Assembly: GCA_017994175.1 (NCBI GenBank)
Contig: JAGOLH010000014.1
Coordinates: forward strand, 1-53,344
Source: Bacteroidales bacterium
Lineage (GTDB): Bacteria > Bacteroidota > Bacteroidia > Bacteroidales > ML635J-15
Length of the DNA: 53,344 nucleotides
Direction: 5' to 3'
In this document: piece by piece, positions 8,361 through 18,000 of the stretch
Layout: the number at the start of each line of letters is the position of its first letter
Position numbering within the stretch: the first letter of the stretch is position 1
Position numbers and translations under genes: made by a program
The notes under the pieces: generated by a model
Told to the model about the DNA's origin: nothing
Databases searched by the model: none
The model's input: the letters and a program-made list of their open reading frames with translations, nothing else

Positions 8361-8457
8361 GGGTAAGTCTTATACGACCAGCTCCTGCTGAACCCCCCCA
8401 GGACCGGAAGGTAGCAAGGGTAGGCGGTTGTAGCGGTGCGATATAAGTAGCTTACCC
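8361..8457 (+). ncRNA. ffs: Small bacterial signal recognition particle RNA (4.5S type)
   Basis: The RNA that binds Ffh and targets nascent membrane and secreted proteins. The ends pair (GGGTAAG at 8361-8367 with CTTACCC at 8451-8457). The apical region has the invariant SRP domain IV signature: AGGACCGGAAGGTAGCAAGG around 8399-8418, with the GGAA tetraloop and the asymmetric loop that contacts the Ffh M domain. At about 97 nt it is the short form without an Alu domain. A T-rich run follows at 8459-8468 and may help termination. A -7 box sits just upstream. Confidence 0.93.
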
Positions 8458-8537
8458 ATTTTTATTTTAAGTTTTTAACGATTGTTTCCCTCAGAATGTG
8501 ACTTGCACAAACTTGATTTACCTTGTGAATAAAAAAC

Positions 8538-8568
8538 TTTGTTAGAAACAATTAAAACCGTATTTTTA
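8538..8568 (+). promoter_or_regulatory. Putative promoter for the outer-membrane protein / ygiQ operon
   Basis: TTTG at 8538-8541, then 19 nt, then TATTTTTA at 8561-8568: one mismatch from the TAnnTTTG consensus at correct spacing, 22 nt before the ATG at 8591. Confidence 0.45.
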
Positions 8569-8590
8569 CGTTTCGAAAACAAAGCAATTT

Positions 8591-9229
8591 ATGAAGTCGT
8601 TAGTTTTAAGTTTCGGGCTTCTTATTTTAATAGCAGGGTATGTTAATGCTCAGGAAGAAAACTATTATGTTTCGCCTGATTCATCAGTGAACCTACTGCA
8701 ATATGATGCCGGTACACCGCCTTTTTCAAGCGGTAAACGATTGAATATGGGTCTGAATATGGGCTCAAGTCTTGGCTCATTCTATGGAAACACCTTATTC
8801 ACAAATTACATATCTCCCGAAATCAGATATTCATTCACGCCGAAGTTCTCGCTTACGGCAGGAACAATGTTTACATACAGCATGTACGGGAATTCTGTTT
8901 TTGGCGATGACTCTGGCCTGGAATCGGAAGCTTCGAAACAAGCACGTTTCTATTTGTATGCCCGTGGCGAATATCAGGTAAGCGACAGACTATGGGTACG
9001 TGCCGGTGGATTTGCCGAAGTAACTCCGGGGGCATCGCAATATGGTTATAAAGCGGGTCATGTGGGAATGACTTTTAAAATTTCTGAGGAAACGTGGTTC
9101 AACGCCGATTTCCAGATTAATAGCGGATACCCAGGAACAGATCTGTATTACTCTAACGGGGGTATTTTTGGTGACCCCACCCGCTTTGGTAATTACGAGG
9201 CCAACCCCTATTCTGGATTGTACTGGTAA
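8591..9229 (+). CDS. Exported, probable outer-membrane beta-barrel protein, unknown function
   Basis: 212 residues. Signal peptide about 1-20 ending V-N-A-Q. The mature part alternates polar and aromatic residues in barrel-like strands (P-E-I-R-Y-S-F, F-Y-L-Y-A-R-G-E-Y, L-W-V-R-A-G-G-F-A-E) and ends in aromatic Y-S-G-L-Y-W, an outer-membrane-type C-terminus. I recognise no named family. The stop codon overlaps the ygiQ start (TAATGATG), so the two are translationally coupled, although a surface protein and a cytosolic radical SAM enzyme have no obvious functional link. Confidence 0.75.
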   Translation: MKSLVLSFGLLILIAGYVNAQEENYYVSPDSSVNLLQYDAGTPPFSSGKRLNMGLNMGSSLGSFYGNTLFTNYISPEIRYSFTPKFSLTAGTMFTYSMYGNSVFGDDSGLESEASKQARFYLYARGEYQVSDRLWVRAGGFAEVTPGASQYGYKAGHVGMTFKISEETWFNADFQINSGYPGTDLYYSNGGIFGDPTRFGNYEANPYSGLYW

Positions 9230-11043
9230 TGATGAGCCGGGATATATTGGTTCAGAATTTTCTCCCAACATCAAAAAAAGAAATTGAGTCACTTGGCTGG
9301 GATTATATCGATGTAATACTGTTTACCGGTGATGCCTATATCGATCATCCCGCTTTTGGAATAGCCGTAATTGCCAGGGTTCTTCAACACGAAAGTTATA
9401 GAGTTGCAATAATTCCCCAGCCTAATTGGCAGGACGATTTGAGAGATTTCAGAAAACTTGGGAAACCACGCTTATTTTTTGGTGTCAGTGCCGGGAATAT
9501 GGACAGTATGGTGAATCATTATACTGCCAATAAAAGGCTGAGATCGAATGATGCATATACCGCAGGAGATAAAGCAGGAGCAAGGCCCGATTACGCGACG
9601 GTGGTATATTCTAAGATTCTGAAGCAATTGTATCCCGATACGCCGATTGTGCTCGGAGGAATTGAGGCATCGATGAGGCGCTTTGCTCATTACGATTATT
9701 GGCAGAACAAAGTGATGCCGTCGATACTAATTCAGTCAGAAGCCGATTATCTGGTTTACGGGATGGGCGAAAAACCTGTTGCGATGCTTGCCAAAGCATT
9801 GGCTGCAGGAACAAATACATCGGAAATACCGCAGCTTGCATATTGCACAGGCAGTTACGAGAATCTAAAGGGAAATCTGCTCATTCTGAATTCATTCGAA
9901 GAGTGTAGCACTGATAAAAAAAAGTATGCTGCAAATTTTGTAAGCGTAGAAACAGAATCTAATAAAATGAACCCCCAAATGTTGGTTCAGAAAACCGGTA
10001 ATGTTTATGTTGTTGTGAATCCGCACCTACCGCCGATAAGCGCCGAAGAGCTCGATAATATATATGGACTGCCGTTTACACGCCTTCCGCATCCACGCTA
10101 CCGAAATAAACCGCCAATTCCCGCGTATGATATGATAAAACACTCTGTTACAATTCACAGAGGTTGTTTCGGAGGCTGTAGTTTTTGTACAATTTCGGCA
10201 CATCAGGGTAAATTTGTTAGCAGCCGTTCGAAAAACTCAATTATTGATGAAGTGAAGCGCATAGTTGCAATGCCTGATTTTTCGGGACATATATCCGATT
10301 TGGGCGGTCCTTCGGCAAATATGTACAACATGAATGGTGAAAACCTGCAGTTGTGCGAAAAGTGCTCAAGACCTTCCTGCATATTTCCGGCTATATGTAA
10401 AAACCTGAATATTTCGCATCAGCCCTTGATTGATTTGTATAAATCGGTTGCAGAGCAGAACGGAATTAACCATGTGAGTATTGGAAGTGGCGTTCGCTAC
10501 GATATCCCGCTGTTTCGTTCCAAAAATGAAGAGGTAAATCGCGCAAATCGGAATTACCTGAAGCTATTAATCGAAAAATATATATCAGGGCGTTTAAAGG
10601 TTGCTCCGGAGCACACATCAGAAAAAGTACTCAAACTGATGCGAAAACCTTCGTACAAGGATTTCATTCAACTGAAACAACTTTTCGATACCATGAATTC
10701 AAAAGGGCAACGACGCTTGCAACTTATACCCTATTTTATATCTTCTCACCCGGGATGCACTATCTCTGATATGGCAGAACTTGCTGCAATTACTGCAGAT
10801 CAGGGATATAAACTGGAACAGGTACAGGATTTTACACCAACACCAATGACGTTGGCAACAGTGATGTACTATACGGGAATTGACCCATACACAGGGAACA
10901 GGATCCCAGTTGCTTTTACGGTGGATGATAAAAAAGGGCAAACCAAGTACTTTTTCTGGTGGAAACCCGAGAATAAGGAACTGATATTGAAAGAATTGCG
11001 AAAATTAGGGTTAATGAATTACGCAAAAGCACTATTCAAATAG
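9229..11043 (+). CDS. ygiQ: YgiQ-family radical SAM protein (UPF0313)
   Basis: 604 residues. An N-terminal cobalamin-binding-like region (W-D-Y-I-D-V-I-L-F-T-G-D-A-Y-I-D-H-P-A-F-G, about 24-44; V-L-G-G-I-E-A-S-M-R-R about 142-152) precedes the radical SAM core. The core has the [4Fe-4S] ligands C313-x3-C317-x2-C320 (G-C-F-G-G-C-S-F-C), and the C-terminal DUF3362 segment carries the D-F-T-P-T-P-M-T motif. The family is conserved in anaerobes and enterics; its reaction is not established. The N-terminal double methionine overlaps the preceding stop by one base. A 9-bp hairpin covers the stop codon. Confidence 0.92.
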   Translation: MMSRDILVQNFLPTSKKEIESLGWDYIDVILFTGDAYIDHPAFGIAVIARVLQHESYRVAIIPQPNWQDDLRDFRKLGKPRLFFGVSAGNMDSMVNHYTANKRLRSNDAYTAGDKAGARPDYATVVYSKILKQLYPDTPIVLGGIEASMRRFAHYDYWQNKVMPSILIQSEADYLVYGMGEKPVAMLAKALAAGTNTSEIPQLAYCTGSYENLKGNLLILNSFEECSTDKKKYAANFVSVETESNKMNPQMLVQKTGNVYVVVNPHLPPISAEELDNIYGLPFTRLPHPRYRNKPPIPAYDMIKHSVTIHRGCFGGCSFCTISAHQGKFVSSRSKNSIIDEVKRIVAMPDFSGHISDLGGPSANMYNMNGENLQLCEKCSRPSCIFPAICKNLNISHQPLIDLYKSVAEQNGINHVSIGSGVRYDIPLFRSKNEEVNRANRNYLKLLIEKYISGRLKVAPEHTSEKVLKLMRKPSYKDFIQLKQLFDTMNSKGQRRLQLIPYFISSHPGCTISDMAELAAITADQGYKLEQVQDFTPTPMTLATVMYYTGIDPYTGNRIPVAFTVDDKKGQTKYFFWWKPENKELILKELRKLGLMNYAKALFK

Positions 11044-11053
11044 CTGAATAGTG
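11030..11053 (+). terminator. Hairpin spanning the ygiQ stop codon
   Basis: CACTATTCA (11030-11038) and TGAATAGTG (11045-11053) are perfect 9-bp complements around a 6-nt loop, with the stop codon TAG in the loop. There is no following T-tract, so it may be a weak or Rho-assisted terminator or an mRNA-end stabiliser instead of a classical terminator. Confidence 0.4.
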
Positions 11054-11111
11054 GGGCAAGCAATTTGTTGAATTGAGAAACAAGGCAGTAATACATTGAT
11101 GAATTTTGCGT

Positions 11112-11119
11112 TATATTTG
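11112..11119 (+). promoter_or_regulatory. -7 promoter element upstream of the secreted-protein / acyl-CoA ligase operon
   Basis: TATATTTG is a perfect TAnnTTTG box 25 nt before the ATG at 11145. No -33 TTTG at proper spacing was found. The box lies in the region that a longer TTG-start reading (11106) would translate, which argues for the 11145 start. Confidence 0.5.
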
Positions 11120-11144
11120 TAAGCTTAGAAAAACCGATCATCGA

Positions 11145-11789
11145 ATGAACATTTCGAAGAAAATAGTTTTACTGGGATTTGTTTTTGCGTTTTCGGGCAT
11201 TATACATGCTCAAACAATGATACATCCCAAAGTGGGAATAATCGGTGTTCATCCGTTTAGCACACCAAACAGACATTTGTTCGAAAACAGGATCGATTCT
11301 GAAGCTTGGTTTGTAACGGAACCATTGCTGATGGTATCGATAGAGTCTCTTATTAAATCTGATTATTTCTCGTGGCGCATTATGCCTGGTTTTTATAGCG
11401 ACGCAGCATCGAAACCCGGGTTTTTCTTTAATGCTGCATTGAAATTCAGGCTATTCCAAAGCTGGCGTAACTCATTGCATGTGGCTGTGGGTGGAAGCAT
11501 TGTCGGAAGACAGTTGTGGAACACCATTCCGGGTTATGTGTATGAGTCAGGCTTTAAAACCAACGGCACTTGGGAGTATCGCATCTGCCCTTTTGCTGAA
11601 CTGGAATATGCTTTTTTCCTCCACGATAAAGGCGATATTACCTGCTCTGTTTTATACGGACATCAGCACGAAACTTTTACCTTTTCGCTGGGTTACCGCA
11701 TCTGGCTTTCAACAGTGATAAAACACCCTGCACATTGTGGAACATGCCCTTATGAAAAGGCTGATGGTAAATATAAAAAATATAAGTAA
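11145..11789 (+). CDS. Exported protein, probable outer-membrane barrel, unknown function
   Basis: 214 residues from the ATG at 11145. An upstream TTG at 11106 is open but would put 13 residues before a clear signal peptide (M-N-I-S-K-K-I-V-L-L-G, cleavage after I-H-A-Q). The mature protein has strand-like repeats typical of small outer-membrane barrels (W-R-I-M-P-G-F-Y, F-F-N-A-A-L-K-F-R-L-F, S-L-G-Y-R-I-W-L). Near the C-terminus there are two closely spaced cysteines (H-C-G-T-C-P-Y) and a Lys/Tyr-rich tail, which could bind metal or form a disulphide. It lies 21 nt before the acyl-CoA ligase gene, so probably the same operon. No family recognised. Confidence 0.72.
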   Translation: MNISKKIVLLGFVFAFSGIIHAQTMIHPKVGIIGVHPFSTPNRHLFENRIDSEAWFVTEPLLMVSIESLIKSDYFSWRIMPGFYSDAASKPGFFFNAALKFRLFQSWRNSLHVAVGGSIVGRQLWNTIPGYVYESGFKTNGTWEYRICPFAELEYAFFLHDKGDITCSVLYGHQHETFTFSLGYRIWLSTVIKHPAHCGTCPYEKADGKYKKYK

Positions 11790-11810
11790 AACCAAACAAG
11801 CTGCACGGAA

Positions 11811-13709
11811 ATGAATCTCACCCGAATATTCGACATTCTGGAGCTTTATAAAACTGATTTTAGCTCAGCAGACGATGCGTTAAGCTATAAGTTTAAGGAT
11901 AACTGGATTAACTTTTCGGCTTACGATTATCATCATTATTCCTATTTATTTGCTTGTGGTCTTATTGCCGGTGGTTACCAAAAGGGCGATAAAATTGCAA
12001 CCATCTCGCAGAATATGCCGCATTGGAACATTGCTGATATGGGCATTTCGATGGCAGGTCTTGTGCATATACCAATTTATCCAACCCTAAGCGCCAAGGA
12101 AACAGAATTTATACTGCGACATTCCGATTCAAAATTATTGTTTATATCCGATAAAAACATCTACCGCAAACTTCAGCCGGTGTTGAGCAACATTGAGTCT
12201 ATTGAGGCTGTTTATACTTTCAACGATGTTGAAGATGCCGAAAACTGGGTTTATTTTATTCAAAAAGGCAAGGATGAGGAGGAAAGAATTAAATCAATAC
12301 TTGAACAACGATCTGCCGAAATATCACCTGACGATTTGCATACCATTATTTATACATCAGGAACAACGGGAAATCCCAAAGGGGTAATGCTTACGCACCG
12401 GAATATTCTGTCGAATGCCTTAGCCGTTTACGATATTCTTCCTGTTCAATTCGGACACAAAGCGCTTAGCTTTCTGCCCCTTTGCCATGTGTATGAGCGT
12501 ATGGTGAATTACTCTTTTCAGATTAAGGGTATTCGCATATACTATGCCGAAAGCATGGGTACGATTGTTGATAATCTGAAAGAAGTTAAACCGCATATCT
12601 TTAACTCAGTACCTCGTTTGCTTGAAAAGTTCTACGATAAAATTATTGCGATAGGAAAAGACCTAAGGGGAATTAAAAGGCATATATTTTTCTGGGCAAT
12701 TCGTTTGGGTGTGAAATATAAAAGCGATGGAAATAATTCGGCTTTTTACAATGCAAAATTAAAGTTAGCCCGAAAACTAGTGTTTAGTAAGTGGCAGGCT
12801 GCTTTTGGAGGAAACGTAATTGCTGTTGTTTCGGGCGGTTCATCGTTGCAGGAAAGATTGAACAAATTATTCCATGCCGCAGGTGTTCCTATTTGCGAAG
12901 GGTATGGGTTAAGCGAAACTTCTCCCGTGCTGGCAGTAAACTGGCCTGATTTTAAAAATAAACGCATTGGCACCGTGGGTCCGGTACTCGAAGGTGTTAC
13001 TATAAAAATTGCAGACGACGGCGAAATTCTTGCCAAAGGGGTTAATGTGATGAAAGGATATTATAAAAATCCTGAAGAAACAGCCAAAGTTTTCGATGAA
13101 GAAGGGTGGTTCCATACAGGTGATATCGGCACATGGATTGAAGGCAGATTTCTTAAAATAACCGACCGTAAAAAAGAAATTTTTAAAACATCAAGTGGAA
13201 AATATGTAGCACCACAGGTTATCGAAAATATGTTCAAAGCTTCGAGCCTGATAGAACAAATTATGATTGTGGGCGAAAACGAAAAATTTGTTAGCGCACT
13301 CATTTCACCAAACTTCAACTATCTGCACTTTTGGGCAACGAAACATAAAATACATTATCGTGATAACCCGGAGCTGATCCGGCAACCTCAGGTAATCCAA
13401 AAAATTCAGCATGAAATCGATATGGTTAATAAAACCTTGGGTGAGCACGAAAAAATTAAGCGCTTCCGCTTGGTTCACGAAGAGTGGTCGCCTGCCAGCG
13501 GAGAACTGTCTCCAACCTTGAAGCTGAAAAGGAATGTCATTTATGCCAAATACGAAAATATTCTTTCGGAAATCTATGGACATGGAGTAGATAAAACCGA
13601 AAAAATGGGTAAGGAAACCGGTGGCGACAGTATTGATAAAATTATTGCAAATGGTTTGAGCAAGCTGATGAACATTACCATTACCGGAAAAGATAAAGAC
13701 AAAGAATAG
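11811..13709 (+). CDS. Long-chain fatty acid-CoA ligase (AMP-forming, FadD15-like)
   Basis: 632 residues. Activates long-chain fatty acids to acyl-CoA through an acyl-adenylate. The P-loop motif Y-T-S-G-T-T-G-N-P-K-G-V starts at residue 181. The adenylate motif G-Y-G-L-S-E-T-S-P is at 364-372 and W-F-H-T-G-D-I-G at 433-440, followed by the hinge D-R-K-K-E-I-F-K and the C-terminal lid with S-S-G-K-Y-V-A-P. Length fits the ~600-residue bacterial long-chain subgroup. Cytosolic or membrane-peripheral. Preceded by an exported protein gene and followed by a strong terminator, so it is the last gene of its unit. Substrate chain length is inferred from the subgroup only. Confidence 0.92.
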   Translation: MNLTRIFDILELYKTDFSSADDALSYKFKDNWINFSAYDYHHYSYLFACGLIAGGYQKGDKIATISQNMPHWNIADMGISMAGLVHIPIYPTLSAKETEFILRHSDSKLLFISDKNIYRKLQPVLSNIESIEAVYTFNDVEDAENWVYFIQKGKDEEERIKSILEQRSAEISPDDLHTIIYTSGTTGNPKGVMLTHRNILSNALAVYDILPVQFGHKALSFLPLCHVYERMVNYSFQIKGIRIYYAESMGTIVDNLKEVKPHIFNSVPRLLEKFYDKIIAIGKDLRGIKRHIFFWAIRLGVKYKSDGNNSAFYNAKLKLARKLVFSKWQAAFGGNVIAVVSGGSSLQERLNKLFHAAGVPICEGYGLSETSPVLAVNWPDFKNKRIGTVGPVLEGVTIKIADDGEILAKGVNVMKGYYKNPEETAKVFDEEGWFHTGDIGTWIEGRFLKITDRKKEIFKTSSGKYVAPQVIENMFKASSLIEQIMIVGENEKFVSALISPNFNYLHFWATKHKIHYRDNPELIRQPQVIQKIQHEIDMVNKTLGEHEKIKRFRLVHEEWSPASGELSPTLKLKRNVIYAKYENILSEIYGHGVDKTEKMGKETGGDSIDKIIANGLSKLMNITITGKDKDKE

Positions 13710-13753
13710 GCTTATATTGTAATCTTTTTTAGCGAACTATTTGAATATTGCAA

Positions 13754-13789
13754 CAGAATTATCATCTTCGTTGTAATTCTGCTTTTTTT
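13754..13789 (+). terminator. Rho-independent terminator after the acyl-CoA ligase gene
   Basis: CAGAATTA (13754-13761) pairs with TAATTCTG (13774-13781), then C and a run of seven T (13783-13789). It lies 45 nt after the ligase stop codon. Confidence 0.7.
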
Positions 13790-13821
13790 CAACTATTTCT
13801 GTAAATACAATCCTATTTACT

Positions 13822-14925
13822 ATGAATAAAAACAGATTCAGCCTCACACGAAGTACCTCGAAACAAGGATACGACTGGTGGTGGCACTCATTTGTTGCTG
13901 AAAATGCAAACACCGGAGAATTGAAGCCGTTTTTCATTGAGTATTATGTGATAAATCCGGGTTTGTTCGCCGGCGATATTGTGTGGGGTCAAAAAGGCAG
14001 TTCGGAAAATCCGAGTCCGAAGCCCTGTTATGCTATGATAAAAGCAGGGACATGGGGTGCTCCGAAGGCGCAGTTGCACGACTTTTATAAAATTTCTGAT
14101 TTCGAAGCCTCAACCAAAGAGCTTAATTGCAGGATAGGCAACAATGAAGTTACCGAAAAAAGCCTTAAGGGACAGGTAGTAGTAACAACACAGGAAACCA
14201 TCGATTTCCCGGAACGCATGAGCGATGCAGGGACGATGCAATGGGATTTAAGCGTGGAAAAGCATCTAAGCTACGATGTGGGTTACGGAAGTTCGCACCT
14301 GCTGAATGCCTTGAATGCCTTCGAAATGTTCTGGCATGTTGGCGGAATGAGATGCTCATACCGTGGCACTGTGACTTTCGACGGAGTAACTTATATCGTG
14401 AAACCAGAAACATCATACGGTTATCAGGATAAAAATTGGGGGAAGAACTACACCAACCCATGGATTTGGCTTAACTGCAACCATTTCGTTTCGAAAAAAA
14501 CCGGTGAACCGGTTGATGCCAGTCTCGATATCGGAGGCGGATGCCCCAAAGTGTTCGGTATTTCGCTGAAACGAAGAATTATTACCGCACTTTATTACAA
14601 TAACAATTTGATTGAGTTCAATTTTTCAAAGTTCTGGAAATTTTCGAGTCAGCAATTCAGCATTCGGGAAGACGACGATAAGTTTTACTGGAACGTAGTT
14701 TCGACAAACCGTCAGCACAAGATAGAAGTGGATTTCAGTTGCGAAAAATCGACGATGCTGTTTGTGAATTACGAGTCACCTGATGGCAAAAAACTTCACA
14801 ATAAATTGTGGAACGGTGGCCATGCTAAGGGTAGCGTAAAAATCTATCGAAAACAACAAGGAGAATTTCATCTTATTGAAGAACTCGACGGTTCGATGGG
14901 AGGATGCGAATATGGAGAGTATTGA
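13822..14925 (+). CDS. Tocopherol cyclase-like family protein
   Basis: 367 residues, no signal peptide. The opening N-R-F-S-L-T-R-S followed by G-Y-D-W-W-W-H-S-F (residues 16-24), and later W-D-L-S-V-E-K, N-A-F-E-M-F-W-H, Y-G-Y-Q-D-K-N-W-G and P-W-I-W-L, match my recollection of bacterial proteins annotated as the tocopherol cyclase family (PF14249), a calycin/AttH-like fold. Plant members cyclise prenylated quinols, but anaerobic bacteria do not make tocopherol, so the substrate here is unknown. The gene stands alone between a terminator and a convergent gene. The name describes homology only. Confidence 0.62.
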   Translation: MNKNRFSLTRSTSKQGYDWWWHSFVAENANTGELKPFFIEYYVINPGLFAGDIVWGQKGSSENPSPKPCYAMIKAGTWGAPKAQLHDFYKISDFEASTKELNCRIGNNEVTEKSLKGQVVVTTQETIDFPERMSDAGTMQWDLSVEKHLSYDVGYGSSHLLNALNAFEMFWHVGGMRCSYRGTVTFDGVTYIVKPETSYGYQDKNWGKNYTNPWIWLNCNHFVSKKTGEPVDASLDIGGGCPKVFGISLKRRIITALYYNNNLIEFNFSKFWKFSSQQFSIREDDDKFYWNVVSTNRQHKIEVDFSCEKSTMLFVNYESPDGKKLHNKLWNGGHAKGSVKIYRKQQGEFHLIEELDGSMGGCEYGEY

Positions 14926-15025
14926 TCCGGATTATTCAATCAATTGTAAACACTAATTCAATAATTGGTTCAAATAGTGGAAAATAGCAGGATTACTCTT
15001 TCCAAAGTCACTGTGCAACTTTGTT

Positions 15026-18000
15026 TTAATTTTTAATTACTTTTCTCGTAATCCATTCATTCCCAATTTTCATTTTCAGCATATACATACCGGGAGCGAG
15101 GTTTGGGTGAAGATCAATCTGTTGATTACCAACATCTACTCTGTGCTTTTCCTCTAAAACAATAGCTTGACCAAGACTGTTAATGAAATAGAAGCTAACA
15201 TCGCTGGCTTGCTGAAGGTTAAAATTCAGGCTGATATAATCGTCGAAAATTGTCGGATACACGGTAACCTGATTGTCAATATTTCTGTTTGCAATGCCGT
15301 TGTAAGGCTGGCAGAAAACTATATTTGAATATGCAGTATCATAATAATTCCCATCGCCTGGGTAGCACCCGTCGAGGCGCCGCACCATGATTTGGTAGTA
15401 TGTTCCTTCCGGATTGGGATTAAACTCAATATATTCAAACTCGTTGTACAAATTTTGATCAGCGACTTCAAGATTATCAGGGGAAGTTCCCTTCAATATA
15501 TAATAGTAAACAACGAAGAATCCTTCATAAGGAGTATAACTCAGCGTACAAACCACTTGCTGATTGTATTCTTCCGATTGTGCCAGCAAATACATTGAAG
15601 AATGTGCATCGCTCAAGGCTGACTCATTCCCACATGTATCAACTGAAGATATTTTATAACTGAATGTGTTTTCCGATGCATTTGAATTCTCGTCCACATA
15701 AATAGCAGGTAGATCAGCATCGAGGTCATCGTACAGTACATACTGGCTTCCTGATTTCCGATAAATATTATAATGATCGGTTCCAACATCAGGAGTTTTT
15801 TGCCAATACAGGGTTACTTTATTCTGTTCGTTCACTGATGCAAGGTTCAGTTCTTCATCTTGAAACACCTCGCCAACCACAACAGTCGCTGTATCGCCAA
15901 GAATGCAGCCTGTGGAATTATGAACCAATACAGAGTAGGAACCTCCGTTGTTTACCGGGATTGTCTGATTCTGAGATCCGGTTGACCAAAGGTAGCTTGT
16001 AAATCCATCACCGGCATCTAGTAGTAACTGATCGCCACTGCAGAAACGAAATTCTCCATTAGCAGGGAATGCCCCCAAATCGGCCATAGGAGGCTGATTT
16101 ACAATGCCATTTGCCGAAGTTTCACAGCCTTCGTTGTCAGTAATAGTCACAAAATATTCACCTGCTTCAAGATTTGTTGCTGTGGCAGTATTTCCTGCCA
16201 CACCTGCAGCCCACGCATAATCTACATCAGTGGTTGCTCCGCCATCAACAACAACATGAATGCTCCCGCTTGCAGCACCATAACATGTTGCATCGGTAAT
16301 CTGCAATGTAATGTCATGTCCGTCGCCTTCGGTAACAGTAACTTCATCGGTAATGGTGCAATAGTAACTATCGGTTACCGAAAGGAAATAGTATCCCGGC
16401 GCAACATCTTCAAAAGTCTGATCAACACTTACAACCTGATTTTGGCTATTGTACCAGTAAAAACTACTGTAAGTTTCTGAGCCTCCGGATACATCGGCAT
16501 ATAAAACTCCGTTGGCATATCCGGGGCAAGTAATTGGTGTAGCATCAATGTCAAGCTGTAGTGGCGGCGATTGCGATATTGTTACAGAAACACCATCAGC
16601 ACATCCATGGTCATCGGTTACGACTAATTGATAAACACCAATAGAGAGATTTTCAAGATCTTCATCAGTAGAATAAAAAACAGAGTTTTTTGTCCACGAG
16701 TATTCATAAGGGCTGGTACCCCCTTCAATGGTAACGTCAATTGAACCCGAGGAGTTTCCAAAGCAGTATACATCCACTTCGTCAACATCGCTGATCTCAA
16801 GTGCAGCAATCGGCTGTGTAATTTGCCAGGAACCGGTAGTGCTGCAATTGTTCACATCCGAAACAGTTAGGTAGTAAGTGCCTGCTGGCATATTGGTACG
16901 GTTAGCCCCCGAAAAATTATCGTTCCAATGATAGGTATATGGCAAGGTTCCACCGGTAACTGATGTTGTAATATCGCCAGTATCTCCATAGCAAGCCACA
17001 GCTTCACCGGTGCCTGATAATTGAAGTGCCGCAGCTGGTTGCGTAATAGTTACATTTCCTGATGCTTCACACCCATTTATATCTGTAACAGTATATGCAT
17101 ACATGCCGGCTGGAAGATTGGTTAAAGAAAACCCTGTATAGGAATCGGACCACTCAATTGAGTAGGGTGGAGTTCCGCCTGTTGGTGAAAGGGTGATACT
17201 GCCTGTGGCATTCCCATAACATAATACCTGAGTTGAGGTAATACCTACCTGAAGTACATTGGGTTGTTGAATGGTGTTTTGAATAATTTTTGTACATCCT
17301 ATATTATCGGAAACAGTAACTTGATACATGTCTGGGACCAGATTTTCCATTAAAAGTTGCGAGTTATTTCCTGTATTCCAAATAAAACTACCGGGCGATG
17401 GAAGATCATGCATTTCAATCCACCCGTTGTTGTTGCCGTTGCAATCAATCTGACCCAAGGTCAGATAAGTTTCAATACCTCCATGGCCTTCAATGAAAAT
17501 AATGCTATCAGCAATATAAGCTCCGGCATTATATACTCTTAGGTGATAAGCACCCGGAACGAGATTGTTAAACACCGGGTTATTTGAATTTTCAATACCA
17601 CCATTGACCGTATAAATTACACCGGCAGGCGATGTAATTGTCAGGGTAGTAACCGGTGTATTACCCGAACCACAGGCAAATGCCGACAAAGTATAGGTGA
17701 GATTTGTATTACATGTCCGGCAAATCTTGTCGAGTCCATCTTCCTGATATCCAATCCATGTATAGCCCCAAGGGTCAAAATAACAATACGACACAGGGTT
17801 TGCAACAGCAATTGAAGTCCACGACGAAAGGTTATATGAGTAAAGCTCACCGGATTCAAAACTACAATATATCAAGCCCGACAAAGATGACATGGAATTT
17901 ATAGCCTGATTGGTAGCAGCCAATGGATGCACTACAGCACTGGCTCCGGTGGTTCCATTCTGATAAAAATAAAGGTTTTCATCAGAGCCAATCATTACTC

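Noticed and set aside
8458..8590. tRNA or second small RNA downstream of the SRP RNA
   Set aside because: No cloverleaf or conserved T-loop could be folded by eye; only a promoter-like element is supported.
16000..17460. Repeated segments resembling an array (possible CRISPR)
   Set aside because: The repeats are imperfect, about 80 codons long and coding (SprB domains), not short identical repeats with unique spacers.
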